From assembly GCA_051453625.1 (NCBI GenBank), contig JBOZIK010000001.1, positions 215,583,188-215,637,482 on the forward strand: a DNA stretch of 54,295 nt, written 5' to 3'. This DNA is from Welwitschia mirabilis (lineage: Eukaryota > Gnetophyta > Gnetopsida > Welwitschiales). A program made the translations under genes and the position numbers. Shown here one piece after another: positions 34,171-46,720 of the stretch (positions within the stretch are counted from its first letter, which is position 1; the number at the start of each line of letters is the position of its first letter). The notes below the pieces were generated by a model that worked only from the letters and a program-made list of their open reading frames with translations, was not told the origin of the DNA and did not search any database.

Positions 34171-35271
34171 AGTTAACTTTATTTTGATATAGACACTTAG
34201 AAATTATACAAGAGGTTTAGAAGTTGGCTTAGTTCCATAAATGGAGTATGTTTTTATAATAGAACTTGGATGTATTAATGTGTCTTATTTAAAAAGATTT
34301 ACTATAATGTAGAAAAATGAAGAGATGTTTTCTTTCATTTATTTTCATTGTTACACTTTGAAAGTGTATGATTTTACTTTATGTAAAATCAAAAAGATGC
34401 TTAGATGTTCTATTTTTATTCTATATGATTGTTTCTTAAAATAAATTCAATGATGACTAGAATTATTTTTACTAGATAAATAATCCACTAAATATCCACA
34501 TAAATTGTATGCTTGCATTTGTATAGTGTATTTATTCAACTAAACTAAGATAATCTTAATAATTATTCACCCCCCTACTTGAATTTTATGACCAAGGTGG
34601 ATTACATTGTACTTTTATTTTCAACCCCTTTTATAAGTGAAATTGATCATTACTCAATAGTCCTACCCATGTCTGGGCTTACTCCGAATTAATATCTCGA
34701 GTTTTTAATATCAATGGATCACTGGCATTATCTTGTGATGCTTCAAAGAAGCGGGGGTCACTTATAAGCATGCATCCACCTCACTTACTGCCTATCACTT
34801 GTATTGGGGGTATATCGAGGTGAAGTCTAAGCCTATGGATTTAAAGCTTGCCATGTCGGTATAGTTTAAAACCTAAAGTAAAATCAACTCATGTCTAGAG
34901 GATGGCCAGATATTGAGTTAGAATGCCATTAATGGGAGATTCAACCTCTTATTATATTGGTTAAGCACTTTTCTAAAACTTATCCATTGTATGTGATAAA
35001 ATAAGTTAACATACCGTCAAATTTATACAAGATATCTCTGTGTGATAAAAATAAAAGTTAGGAATGTATATAGGATACAATTTTGACATTGTTATTGTAT
35101 GCAAACTAAAAGGGTATATAGTTAAGTAACAATTATGTTATCTAATTATTTTTAATCTAATAATGTTTTAACAGGGTCCTAATAGGATTTGATCTTGGGT
35201 TCTATGTATATGTTAGTTAATAATGTTAAAAAAATATGTTTAATTAAGGTAATTAAAGTCAGGGTGTTACA

Positions 35272-36150
35272 TTAAGAATTAACATTGGTGGCATATTAAA
35301 GTGGTTTTAAAATATTTATTTACAATGCTAACATTTCATGCATTTGATAATAACATGCTTTATAATTTTTCCTACTAGTTTTCATAAGTACCTTGAAAAA
35401 AAGGAACATTCAGCATCATTACTTTAACTAAAAATACATGAAAATTCTACTTAATAATTTAGAAAATTTTCATAAATCTTTAAAAAGTATTCCCATTCTA
35501 TGCTAAAAATAGCATTTACTTATAATTTCTAACGTTCATCTCTGTCAAACAACTTACTCTAATAAAGTTCTTTTAAGGTTTCTTAAAGTTCCATTAATAT
35601 ATATGCATTTTTAAATTTTGAACTAATAACACGACATGGAGAATTTGATTTTTTATAACTTAATTACTAGTATTTAAAATAATAAACTCTAAAGATCTCT
35701 TAAACTACAAAATGACAAAGAAGTGGTAAATAAAAATTAACTTTAGATATGATTTTACCATTGGGAAAAAAGTGAAAACATATATTATGGATACCAAATA
35801 TTTCAAACAAAGATTTACATTTTCATTAAGATAACAAAACATTTTTAAAGTACTTGATTTTTTTGTCATTGCATTTATTTATTTATTTTTGTCATTTTGA
35901 TATGTAGAATCTATGTATGTACTCACTTATTTCTTTTTCCTTTTATTTTTTATCTTGCTATATTCTATCTCTCACAAGGTCTTATTAAGAGAATCAAACG
36001 GTAGAATCTCAATGATAGGTAAATTTTATCATTTCATTAATTCTATAAAAGATGAAATCAATGCTCATGTAAGATAAGTATTCAAACATTACAAAAATTT
36101 TTAATTATAAATGAAATAACCTAATTTCCATTAATCTCCATGCAATAGGA
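35272..36150. other. AT-rich spacer
   Basis: No gene, repeat boundary or protein-like frame recognised. Confidence 0.6.
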
Positions 36151-36940
36151 TATGTGATAAATCCAAATTATGGTTTTATAACTTATAATTACATTTAGAT
36201 ATTCCTCATGCCATATTGAAGGTAATTTGTAAGCTTGAAAAAAAAAATCATGGTGCAAGAGTTACACTAAAAAATGAATAATCTTTACTTAACAATAGGG
36301 TTTCACCCTTTTGTAAGACAAATCTTATCATTTACTCTATCAAAAAAATAATTCATATATGATTTAAAGTCATTTATTCATTTCTCATATTCTCTAATTA
36401 CTAATTCTATTAGCTTTAATCTCTTTTTATGTAGGTTCTTACACAACATGTTAGTGGAGATGGCATCATCAAATCCATTATAATTATCCATAAGATGCAA
36501 TAAATTAATAGTCAATGCTTATTACTTGTTAATGGGATGGAATGAATCACTCTTAACTAAGTTATACATATGTATGCAATACATATTTGAGCTAGTAATA
36601 AATGATTATGAGATGCACACTTATCTTCATATAGTAAGATACGTATTAAATCCAAAGTATGAATTTCATGATTTATAGTTTTCTTTAAACATTTCTTAGG
36701 CCATGTTGAAGTTAATTTATAAGCTTGAAAAAATAATAATAAAAGAGATGCATTAAAAGTGGAAGTAACTATGTATATAAAAAAATGATGCACCATTTTA
36801 TTAGAGGTATCTTGTTATTAAATTTATACAAGCAAATAGGTTATTTAGTTCCTTTTTCTCCTACTTTCTAACATCGTAGTTGTAATGTTTATCGTGTAAC
36901 TTCTTATACACAACATGTTAGTGATTTAGGTTAGGTTTGA
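36150..36940. repeat. Diverged tandem duplication, about 490-bp unit
   Basis: 36160-36280 resembles 36650-36790 (TAAGCTTGAAAAA and ATCCAAA...ATG blocks). 36440-36462 resembles 36905-36926 (ACACAACATGTTAGTG). The minus strand of unit 1 reads like a broken protein, with LHKKRLKLIELVIREYEK at about 36385-36440 and FKSYMNYFFDRVND next to it. I do not recognise the family. The 79-codon minus-strand stretch at 36557-36796 is probably chance. Confidence 0.5.
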
Positions 36941-39620
36941 AAAGATAATAAGTAAGTTTCTTTTTTTACAAAACATTTTATTTATTTTTATTAAATTCTT
37001 AAGGTATGACCTTGATACTTTGGAGGATGTGAATGCGGTTAGAATATCTTTAATAATGTGCATAGAGATAGGTGTAATAGGTTAACTTTCTAGAGATGAA
37101 TCTGCTTAGATTTTGTACACTATAATGCAAAGCTTCAGTATTATCCTTACATTCTACCACTCTCATCCTTTGCTAAGTTAAATAATGAGGATTTTCTTTT
37201 TGCACATCTTGTATAAGAATGAATATTAGTCTTGACAGTTCATGGTGATGATTCTTCATGTAATATAGTAAGTGAGGATTCTCTTAGGGATTATATATCC
37301 ATGCTATCCTAGGATGCTTACACATATCTTCATTCTTAGTTACATCATAAGCAAGGTTATACTTCTTCATGTGTTTATGCTATTGATCTTGATAGGGAGG
37401 AGTGGATTAATGGTGATGATGATACTAATTACTAGGAGGAGCATGATGATGATGGTAATCATGATGGTGGTGGTTATGATGATTATGGTCATAGTACTGA
37501 TAGGATCATAAGGATGTTGACATGATTTGATACTAGGATGCTACTTTAAGAGGATTAGGAAACATACATGTTCAATGTTATCACTACCATGGAAGACACC
37601 CTAGAAGACATGGATCTAGTTTTGAAAAATTGTCAAAGCCTACAAGTAATGATTATCCAATTCCATCATCTCTTTAATAGCTCATCTTTGTCCATTCATA
37701 ATTTCACGACATATGTTTCATTATCTGATATGGCATAATATACATTACTATGTGCAATTATTTCCCTTTTTTTGTGGATGACAATATTGGTTTTACATCT
37801 TTATTATGCATTTGACTATCTATCTATATTGTTTCCCTTAGTTTTTATATTGATAATATTATAATATGGTGCCAAAAGTCATTTCACTTTCATATATAAT
37901 AAGAATACCTTAGTTATTGCCCTGTTAGACTTTAACTCTTTTCATAAAAATTCCATGTTAATGATGACAAATATTAATTAAATATATGAAGTTATCACAT
38001 ACTACCAATATAAGATACGTTTTTTTATGTTAATGTAGTCATTAATAAAGAACTAAACATTTAATACATTAAAGTTTGATGTTTCCTATATATTTCTTCA
38101 TATTTCTAGTCATGATTAAAAACATTTTTTCATTGAACTAGATTAGCGTCATAATGTTACCAAAACATGAGAAACTTTCTTCTTGAACATAATAAGAACC
38201 TTTTTAATGTTTAAGAAAATCCATAATTTTAAATTATGATTAAAGTAATCACTTAATTAACATAAATCATCAGGGCATCATAATTAGATAATGACATTTT
38301 AACTTTTGCAACATTATAAGTAGATGTTCAATTTCATGAGTAAGACAATTAAGGATGGCAAGATCATGTTGTTGACAAAAACGTTATAGCCCTAATTAAT
38401 GAATAAAATGAAGAATAAGATAACATTATTAGTAAAAAGAAGAAAGAAGAAGAATAAAATCAACCTTCTTATGAGACTTCATCATAGTGGATTAGGAAGT
38501 CTACTTACATAACAAGACAACCTGACAAGTATTTTGCTCCTTTGAGCTATATTTTCATTATGGATTGTAAATTGCAAAACATTGCAAAAGATAGATTCTT
38601 TTCTAAACCTAAATAAGGAAAATGCTATGAAGGAAGAATGGAGATCCTTTTATGATTCTTCCAAAACAAAGGCTTTATTTAGTGGGTAGGGTTTTTAGAG
38701 TTAAGAAGAATTCATATCATTTTAAAACATACAACACAAGATTGATGATAAGCTAGTTTTCACAAAAACCAAGCATAGACTCTCCTTAAATCTGAAAGCA
38801 TACGTCTATTAGAGATATTTTAATCTTGCTTGCTTATTTAACTCTATATCTATTTTTTTATTTTTAACATTACTACATTTTTATGCATGTATTACTTCTT
38901 GTGCTTAAAAACAATTAAAAACTTAGATAAACTATAAGGACCATTTTGGGCAAATCTATCTTATTTATGATTAATACTTTAAAATTTCCTTAAGAACATC
39001 ATAGTCATAAATTATATATTACTCTTGTTTTTATACTTATTCTAGATTACATTATTTAAATATTCTAGTCATTCTTTAGAATTTCATGTAGTCAAATGAG
39101 AATGATCATAAAGGATTCAATAAAGTTGCTCGGCAATATTATTGTTTATCTAAACAAATGAGAGGTTTAGGGCTAATTAACATCTACAACCAATCTCACA
39201 CTATATGTGTAAAATGAAAAACTAACATCTTCACAGTGATAAATCCTATCTTATAGTTGTTACTGAAATGTCTTAAACTTTGTTCTTCTAAAATTCATGC
39301 TATTATCAAGATATTCTCCTATTAACTAGATTTTATCTTCAACATTTGTTAAAATTTCTAGAAGGAATGTTTTCTAGGACAAATTAGAGGACTTAGCAAT
39401 ATACTTTAGTAAGAATAGAAGTAATATTCCAAAATAATAGTTGGCATTCATTAATTCTTGATGGCTTTTTTAATGCCCCTAGCACCTTTAGCAATGTAAG
39501 ATCCTAGGTTATTGAGAAGATGATTTCCTAATGAAGTTAGTTATCTGCCCTACATTAGACTCGATAATAACTAGGTTAGCTAACAAATTTTTGATGCTTT
39601 ATATAAATCAATCCTTAGAA
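36941..39620. other. AT-rich spacer with a GAT-rich patch
   Basis: Mostly featureless. 37405-37510 is rich in GAT/GGT units and reads as an Asp/Gly-rich segment (EEWINGDDDTN block just before it). An acidic tail of this sort is common at the end of hAT-type transposases, but no catalytic or dimerisation motif is visible, so I leave it unassigned. The 79-codon frame at 37272-37511 is Met/Val-rich through the same repeat and not a gene. Confidence 0.4.
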
Positions 39621-39626
39621 TGCATC

Positions 39627-39667
39627 CTTTTCTTCTCTTTTCTTTTCTTTTCTTTTCTTTTTTTTTA
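39627..39667 (+). repeat. (TTTTC)n microsatellite
   Basis: Five or more TTTTC units followed by a T run. Confidence 0.9.
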
Positions 39668-39699
39668 AATCTCTACCTTTAAGGAATTTCTTACAATAG

Positions 39700-40270
39700 T
39701 TAATCCAGGAATCCAATGATTTATACAATTTGATGAAAGGTCTTTAATGGAAGGATGACCAAAAACCTAACTTGCAAGATAAAGAAAGGTTATACCATCT
39801 CTCAATCACATATTTATATCCATCATTCATGCAATAAGAAATGGGAAATAGAGAACATAGAACACCAATGAATTCTCAGATTTAATAAAATTTGTGGAAG
39901 AATCAGTCTCTTCCAAAATACCAATATTTGAGTTGGTATCTTTAACACTGAGTATTGCCACTTAAAAAGAGGCTTTAACATTTGGATATCCATTATGTTC
40001 AATGTTCTCTGTGCAAAGATGGACAAAATTTATGTAAAGTGTGTAGACACGAGTTTGTAAATGCCATCATCACTTCTTTTCTACTTGGAAGTAAGCCCTT
40101 CTAAAGATGACCTAAGGCTTCCTTCCTTTAAGCACTTGCTATGGAGACATTTATATCCATGCATGCTTTACTACATTTGGCATTTTCATTGCAAATTTTA
40201 TCACACTGAATGCAAGATTGAGAATTTTCTTGTTTGTTAGACAAAGCTAAAATTTTGCATTACATAGCAT
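39700..40270 (-). other. Unidentified protein-like stretch
   Basis: Minus-strand frames give continuous but shifting segments, such as CIQCDKICNENAKCSKAC (about 40150-40205) and an open 67-codon stretch at 39823-40026. It could be a pseudogene or chance. No family recognised. Confidence 0.2.
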
Positions 40271-40675
40271 TCAAAATTTAGTACAAGCAGAGAAACTATA
40301 GTTAAAGGTAAATTACCTCTTACAACTTACTCAACATTAGTTGGACTATCTTTGTTCAGATTCCAAGGTTCCTCTTGGTGAACCTTTATCAAAAAATCCT
40401 CTTCATCAGAAGGATAGTAGAAGCAATAAGAAGCATTAGCATAAGTGCTCCATTGAAAGTTATAATAGAGCATAAAAAAAGATTAAAGTGCTTACCTTTG
40501 GTTTTACTCCCATAGATAATTCATGAAATATTATAGAAAACCAATAAGGTTTTCAATTTATTTTTTAAATTTTTATTCCTTTTGATTTAATTCACTCCCA
40601 CTTTTCCTCTTCCCCTCTCTCTATCTCTCTTCCCCCCTGCCTCCCTCCTTGTTCCAATTCCTCTTACTCCCACTC

Positions 40676-40678
<3 letters not shown>

Positions 40679-40711
<33 letters not shown>

Positions 40712-40718
40712 GCGGGCA

Positions 40719-40788
<70 letters not shown>
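40679..40788 (+). repeat. Compound (TC)n-(TG)n microsatellite
   Basis: About 14 TC units, then GTGCGCGGGCATG, then about 32 TG units. Frames across it (40587-40853 minus; 40708-41050 plus) are low-complexity artefacts. Confidence 0.98.
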
Positions 40789-40790
<2 letters not shown>

Positions 40791-40807
40791 GACTTTTAAG
40801 CTTGTCT

Positions 40808-40985
40808 TACTTTTGTTTGGTAGTTGGGTCCACCTTGGATGCCAAGGTACCAAAGCTCTTTCTTTTCACGCCCTCCCTCCCTTTCTCCCTCTCTCCCTCT
40901 CTTTGTCTTTTTGTCTTTGTGTCTTACTTTTGTTTAGTAGCTAGGTCTACTTTAAATGCTCAAGTTGTAAATCTTTTTATTTTGA
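40808..40985 (+). repeat. Short duplication beside the microsatellite
   Basis: GTCTTACTTTTGTTTGGTAG and the next 40 bases recur, diverged, at 40919-40980, separated by a CT-rich tract. Confidence 0.7.
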
Positions 40986-41414
40986 TGAAGTTTAAGGTTC
41001 CATATCACCAAACACCTATAGAAAGAAAACTATTAATAGTTTGTAATTAAGAGATGAGTCTTTTCTAAGCTTTGATTATTAATAAAAATGTTCTTCTAAA
41101 AACCGTTAATGGATCACTTAAACGCTTGATATGAATTACACATGAGGCCTCACAGTATGCCAAGAAGGCATTCAAAGATTCACAACCACAACCACTTAAA
41201 TAAAAGACAAGTATCCCATCAATTGACTACCATCAATTAGCTTCTATGTTTTCAATAATAAAAATTATTTATATTGCTTATCTATTTTTCAATATTATAT
41301 CTTACTCCTTCATATTCTTTTATGGAGGATTTTAGATCCCAAAAACTTCAATCATGAAAATATAAGTAACTTAAAACCCTTCCACCTTATTTATATACTC
41401 ACTGTATTGCATAT

Positions 41415-41548
41415 TATAAAAACAACATAAACGTAAGTAATCTAAAACCCCTTCCCCTTATTAAGAGATTCCGTAAACTGGAAAAGTTTTCATAGGAGGT
41501 AGGGTTCTGCAGGGTTGTTCTGCGAGATCTGCGAGCAAGGAAGAAACA
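41415..41548 (+). promoter_or_regulatory. RPS5 proximal promoter and 5' leader
   Basis: TATAAA at 41415-41420 lies about 130 bases before the start codon. A telo-box TAGGGTT at 41500-41506 and a partial repeat (CAGGGTT) at 41510-41516 precede the ATG; telo-boxes mark many plant ribosomal-protein promoters. A further TTAGGGTTT is in intron 1 at 41663-41671. The transcription start cannot be fixed from sequence alone. Confidence 0.55.
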
Positions 41549-42950
<1,402 letters not shown>

Positions 42951-43330
42951 TGGACAATTGTGCTTCGAGGGAAATACATATTTGTTGCTTTTTTGGGATT
43001 TTGACTATGCATCTTCTGATTTAGACATTAGTTTAGTAGGTTAGGTTGCTCCAGAATTTCAGAGGCTTTTATGGTTTATGTCCTTTTGTGGGGTAAACCG
43101 TTTTGAGTGTCAGTTTGGAGAAGTGCACATTCATAGTGCAATGTTATTTTTTTTCCATAAACAATATTTGACTATTTCTCTGTAGCATGATGTTGTTACA
43201 ATTATGAATTCACGAATGAATTTGAGGCTTTAGGATCTGTAATTTTATGTTGAAACACGTTATTTGCTACAGGTACATATTTACAATGGATATCCACGTT
43301 AGAATTTATTGCTTCCTGTTGAAACAATTT
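42951..43330 (+). other. RPS5 3' untranslated region (probable)
   Basis: T-rich sequence after the stop codon. A CATAAACAATATT near 43156 and TTTAATGAAAAATTT near 43330 are possible polyadenylation signals; neither is decisive. Confidence 0.45.
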
Positions 43331-43685
43331 TAATGAAAAATTTCTTTTTGTTATTGGAAAGATGAGCAATTCTTCTTTATATGATTGTGCTCTAAATATT
43401 AAGGATGCTCTGAGTGTATCGGAGATGCAGATATAGGCCCTCTGGATGAAGTTATGTAGTTTAGAATCTTTGGCTTGTGCATGTTATTAATTCATCATGA
43501 TGTTTGGGTGGTCAAGTCATTCTCTTTTATTTTTAAAGCATGCCTTTGTGGTTTGATATATTTTTTTGTGTTCACCTTATCGGGTAAAAGGAAGAATATC
43601 AATGCCTTTGGAGCCTTACTAATATCTGTTGTATTATTGCACTTAAAGGGAACACTGGTCCTTTTTTCTGAGGTATTTTGATTTA

Positions 43686-43846
43686 TCATCTTTTGTAGGT
43701 GGGAAGCATATGAAACATATCTGTAGACTTCATCTTTATCATCTTTTGTAGGTGGGAAGCATGTGAAACATATCTGTAGACTTCTTCCTGATCATCTTTT
43801 GTAGGTGGGAAACACATGAAACATATCGGGAGACTTCTTTCCATTT
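43686..43846 (+). repeat. 53-bp minisatellite, three copies
   Basis: ATCTTTTGTAGGTGGGAAGC starts at 43688, 43741 and 43794 at a constant 53-base spacing, with few differences. Each unit contains TTTTGTAGGTGGG, an acceptor and donor like pair. Minus-strand frames (43686-43978) that cross it are artefacts. Confidence 0.95.
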
Positions 43847-43849
43847 TGG

Positions 43850-45060
43850 AAATGTGGCTCTTGTATGCCAAAATAACTCGAACTTCCTTATTAAGCATAT
43901 TAAGATCCTATCTTTGAAGTAGAAGCCTTTTGGAATTCTGTTTTGCATTTGTGAAAATGGTTTGTCTGCACCCAGCAACCAGCTTTGTTCATATTGTCTT
44001 CTATTTTAGAGTGTTAGCTTTTTGCGTGTTCTTGTATTTGGCATAATGTTTGGGTATCTGCATCAGATTATTTCTTTAATTTTTTGGCTTAATTTACATT
44101 TTGGTTCACTCTTCTCAAAGCATAGATAGGTCTTTCCGAATTTGTAAAGTAAGAAACACAACTAGTGGATCAGCTTCTTCCCTAATTAGCATTTAATATG
44201 AAATTTGATTGTTACTACCCCGTCCAGAAGAAAAGTCACATCTCTGAAATTTGGGACATGGCTATGTTCTTAATAATGCATCGGAAGGGAGAAGGTTGAT
44301 CTACAAGCTCACATCGGTGTAGCCACAACAGCTGGTATTCTATGGCTGCTGATAGTGGTTCATCTTTACTGGTCATATGTTTGACTTTTAAAAGAGTGAC
44401 TTCCTAGAATGACTTTGATGTCATAGTAATTGTTAGTTCTTTGTTGAGAATTTGACGGCGTCTTTAATGATGCACTGGTTTTCATCTATGATCGTGTTTG
44501 CATTAGATGATCACTTCCAAAAGACTTCATCAGCAAGGACTTTTCCGTCAATGCAGAAACTTCTACCACAATATCAGTTCCCTCTCTCAGCCAGTGAATG
44601 AAAGGGATTCCATACTGTGAGCAACCAGAGTTGCTTGTATTGCTTTCAAGTTTATAAGATTGTTTGAACGTTTTATTGTTGTTGAAAATTCATACCAAGC
44701 ATGACATACATTTGACACTACACATGCTCTCAACACAGCAAGGAAATCTTTCGGTCCACCCTCTTACAAATCCTATGAAACCCAAAAGTTATTTGTCAGT
44801 GCTTAGAGCACTGCAATACCACCCTCCGTCAAACTAGAACAAAGAAACATTGGCACTCTGTAAATCTGTCAATCTAGAAAAAAAAGTAGTTGGCACTCTT
44901 TAAATATCAATGGATATTCAACAACATCAAAAGATTATTTGAAATCGTATTAAAAGAAACATGCATTTCATAGATTTGTGGTGTACATCAAAACCATTGA
45001 CAAAGGTGCACAGAAAGAGATACATGGATGCATAGGGGAAAAATGCTAGTGTTTTATTAG
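43850..45060. other. Gene-flanking spacer
   Basis: Less AT-rich than the transposon block. No convincing ORF. A short repeat (AGTTGGCACTCTxTAAAT) occurs twice near 44848-44910. Confidence 0.5.
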
Positions 45061-45069
45061 AAGCCACTG

Positions 45070-45500
45070 TCATCTGCAAATTTTACAGAAAGCTCATCAT
45101 TCTCAATGATTTTTCCCATCTACAGAAGTCAGCATTTGTTAATTGGTTTTGGCAAGGTTTTGTGGTAGGCTCCTTGCCTTATGGAAATTAGTAATATATC
45201 TTGGGCATGGCAATAGGGCATAGCAACAGACAGACTGGAAGGTAATACTCTTCAGATAAGAGGAAATTTTGTAAGAAACAATAACGCAAGGTTAGAGTTA
45301 GGCATTACCATTTGAAATCCATGCCTAACAGATTTCTGTAACGGTTGATCCCAACATCAGTTTTGGCTTGTTGCTTCTTGTAATAATGTCATCATCAACA
45401 AAGGCCTTACATTTTGTGGCATCCTGGAGAACTTCAGTGTCAGATTTTGTGACATGCTTACCCATTGCAGGGCACAATCTGAGGTATCTTATGAGGCTTC
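45070..45500 (-). pseudogene. Unidentified exon-like gene relic
   Basis: The minus strand reads a coherent protein segment from about 45470 to 45310: GKHVTKSDTEVLQDATKC, then KAFVDDDIITRSNKPKLML, then after a one-base shift GINRYRNLLGMDFKW. It is followed by a GTAATG donor-like site. A second piece, GKIIENDELSVKFADDSGF plus stop, lies at about 45119-45058 behind a TTCTGTAG acceptor-like site. The phases at the two sites do not join cleanly, and the frameshift suggests a decayed copy. I do not recognise the protein. Confidence 0.4.
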
Positions 45501-45828
45501 ACGAGAAGCCCTACAGCTATGTCTCGTTAACACCTGAATAAGTGAAACCTGTTGTATCAACAACTTAATTTGCTTCCAACTCAAGATTTCACAGGCCTTG
45601 AATCCATGTTTAACTTAAAGAGTTCCATTCATTCGTGACATCTATGTCAATGTTATTGGTAAATACTATGGTTTACTGTAGTCATGTCTAAAATGTGCAG
45701 ATGGAGAGTGAAGAATATATTGCAGGTAAAGGGAAATGGAGGAATAATCTTTGGATTTAGTCTTAAGAGAGGTTCAATTCAAAATTCTTTCTGAAAATGT
45801 AATAATATTGTTATGACATTCATGCATT

Positions 45829-45870
45829 GATACAGATCCATTCAAATTTGATACAGATCTATTCAAATTT
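45829..45870 (+). repeat. 21-bp tandem duplication
   Basis: GATACAGATCCATTCAAATTT-like unit repeated twice with one C/T difference. Confidence 0.95.
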
Positions 45871-46369
45871 ATGTGACGTTTTTTCTTGATTAATGGGAGT
45901 GTGGGTGGAAGCAGGTAATGGACTACGAGCACTTCTCAAAGTGAGCTTTCTAAAGGCGTATATGGAATTTAAAATCTGGTGTGAGCGCAAACAATAAAAG
46001 TTACACTAAAAATCAACATTTCTAAAGAAAGTACAAGACTCTTTGGGGATTAGACAGAGTTCCTGTTTGATGTCCTTAAGTTTGATATTTGTGTTAACAA
46101 CCTATTTGACACTTTTCGGTCATGTCTCAATTATGTTTGTGTTCGGTAATGGTAATGTAATAGGTGAGACTAGTGTGAGTGGATTTGAAGCTGTATGCAA
46201 ATGTCTTATTGAACCAAGTGAAGAAGAAGTTGATCCCAAAAGCCTTATAATATGTTAAGCTAGACATCTAAAAGTATGAGTCCATAATACGTCGAGTGGG
46301 AAATGAGGATTCCACTACTTGAAATATGAAGTCAGACTTCTATGATAAATGTTTAATATATGTTTATTT

Positions 46370-46720
46370 ATTTTGTTTTGTTAAAAAAGGTAAATTAGCA
46401 CCATATTGAATAATAAGAAGAATAGGACCTCTGGCTTATGAATTAGCGTTACCATTATAATTATCTTCACTTCATAATATATTTCATGTTTTGTTATTAA
46501 GAAAATGTATTTCTAACATAACAAAGACTATTCTCCTTCGAGAAGTGGTCGGTTTAACTGGATTATACATTTGAAGCTTGACCAATTAAAAATTTGGATC
46601 AAAATAAAGTTTTACTTGGAGGAAGAGAAATTCAACCTATAGGTGCAATGATTAGGCTAAATAGAAGTTGAAGCTATTTGGGAATGTGAAATAGACATAC
46701 TATAGTGGAAACCTAAGCTT
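46370..46720 (+). pseudogene. Element E: chromovirus integrase tail and chromodomain
   Basis: VKKGKLAPY (stop) IIRRIGPLAYELALPL, then LSSLHNIFHVLLLRKC (46384-46515), is the integrase C-terminus of a chromovirus. The chromodomain remnant EVEAIWECEID is at about 46666-46698. RT, RNase H and the integrase core are absent upstream, so E is truncated. The 71-codon frame at 46043-46258 upstream shows no homology. Confidence 0.72.

Larger units (their letters stand above)
26388..35271 (+). mobile_element. Element D: Tekay/Del-like chromovirus, right part
   Basis: Continuation of the element whose gag starts left of position 1. It holds gag tail, protease, RT, RNase H, integrase, chromodomain, polypurine tract and a long 3' LTR. 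The chromodomain and the RT/RNase H residues (NYRKLNKV, VYTDA, KYIFTQ) place it in the chromovirus branch, Tekay/Del-like. It is the oldest layer of the nest. TTAAG follows the LTR end; the partner target copy is outside the window. Confidence 0.8.
30245..35271 (+). repeat. 3' LTR of element D
   Basis: TGTTATAACCC...AGGGTGTTACA, about 5 kb including two gaps (467 N and 779 N), so true length is uncertain. The right end is confirmed by a second copy at 19031-19118. Features by position: three tandem repeats of about 51 bp at 31682-31834, TATA box TATAAAA at 31921-31927, a leader with AGCTTGG/GAAGCTT reiterations (32000-32075), a CA microsatellite at 34053, and a GC-richer stretch at 34660-34960. 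A nested insertion inside it cannot be ruled out. Open stretches at 30604-30798 and around the gaps are not genes. Confidence 0.65.

Noticed and set aside
33225-34176. Several overlapping 295-307 codon frames on both strands
   Set aside because: They consist of N and of the CA microsatellite, which reads as HT or CV repeats; no coding content.
37272-37511. 79-codon Met/Val/Ile-rich frame, considered as a membrane protein
   Set aside because: Its tail is a frame-shifted reading of a GAT-rich simple repeat, and the start has no homology I know.
40587-41050. Frames of 78-108 codons with THTHTH or VCVCVC runs
   Set aside because: They are translations of the compound TC/TG microsatellite.
43686-43978. 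Minus-strand frames with repeated MFHMLPTYKR
   Set aside because: Shadow of the 53-bp minisatellite, not a repeat protein.
46043-46258. 71-codon frame with a hydrophobic start, considered as a secreted peptide
   Set aside because: Adjacent to chromovirus relic E, no upstream promoter features and no recognisable mature region.
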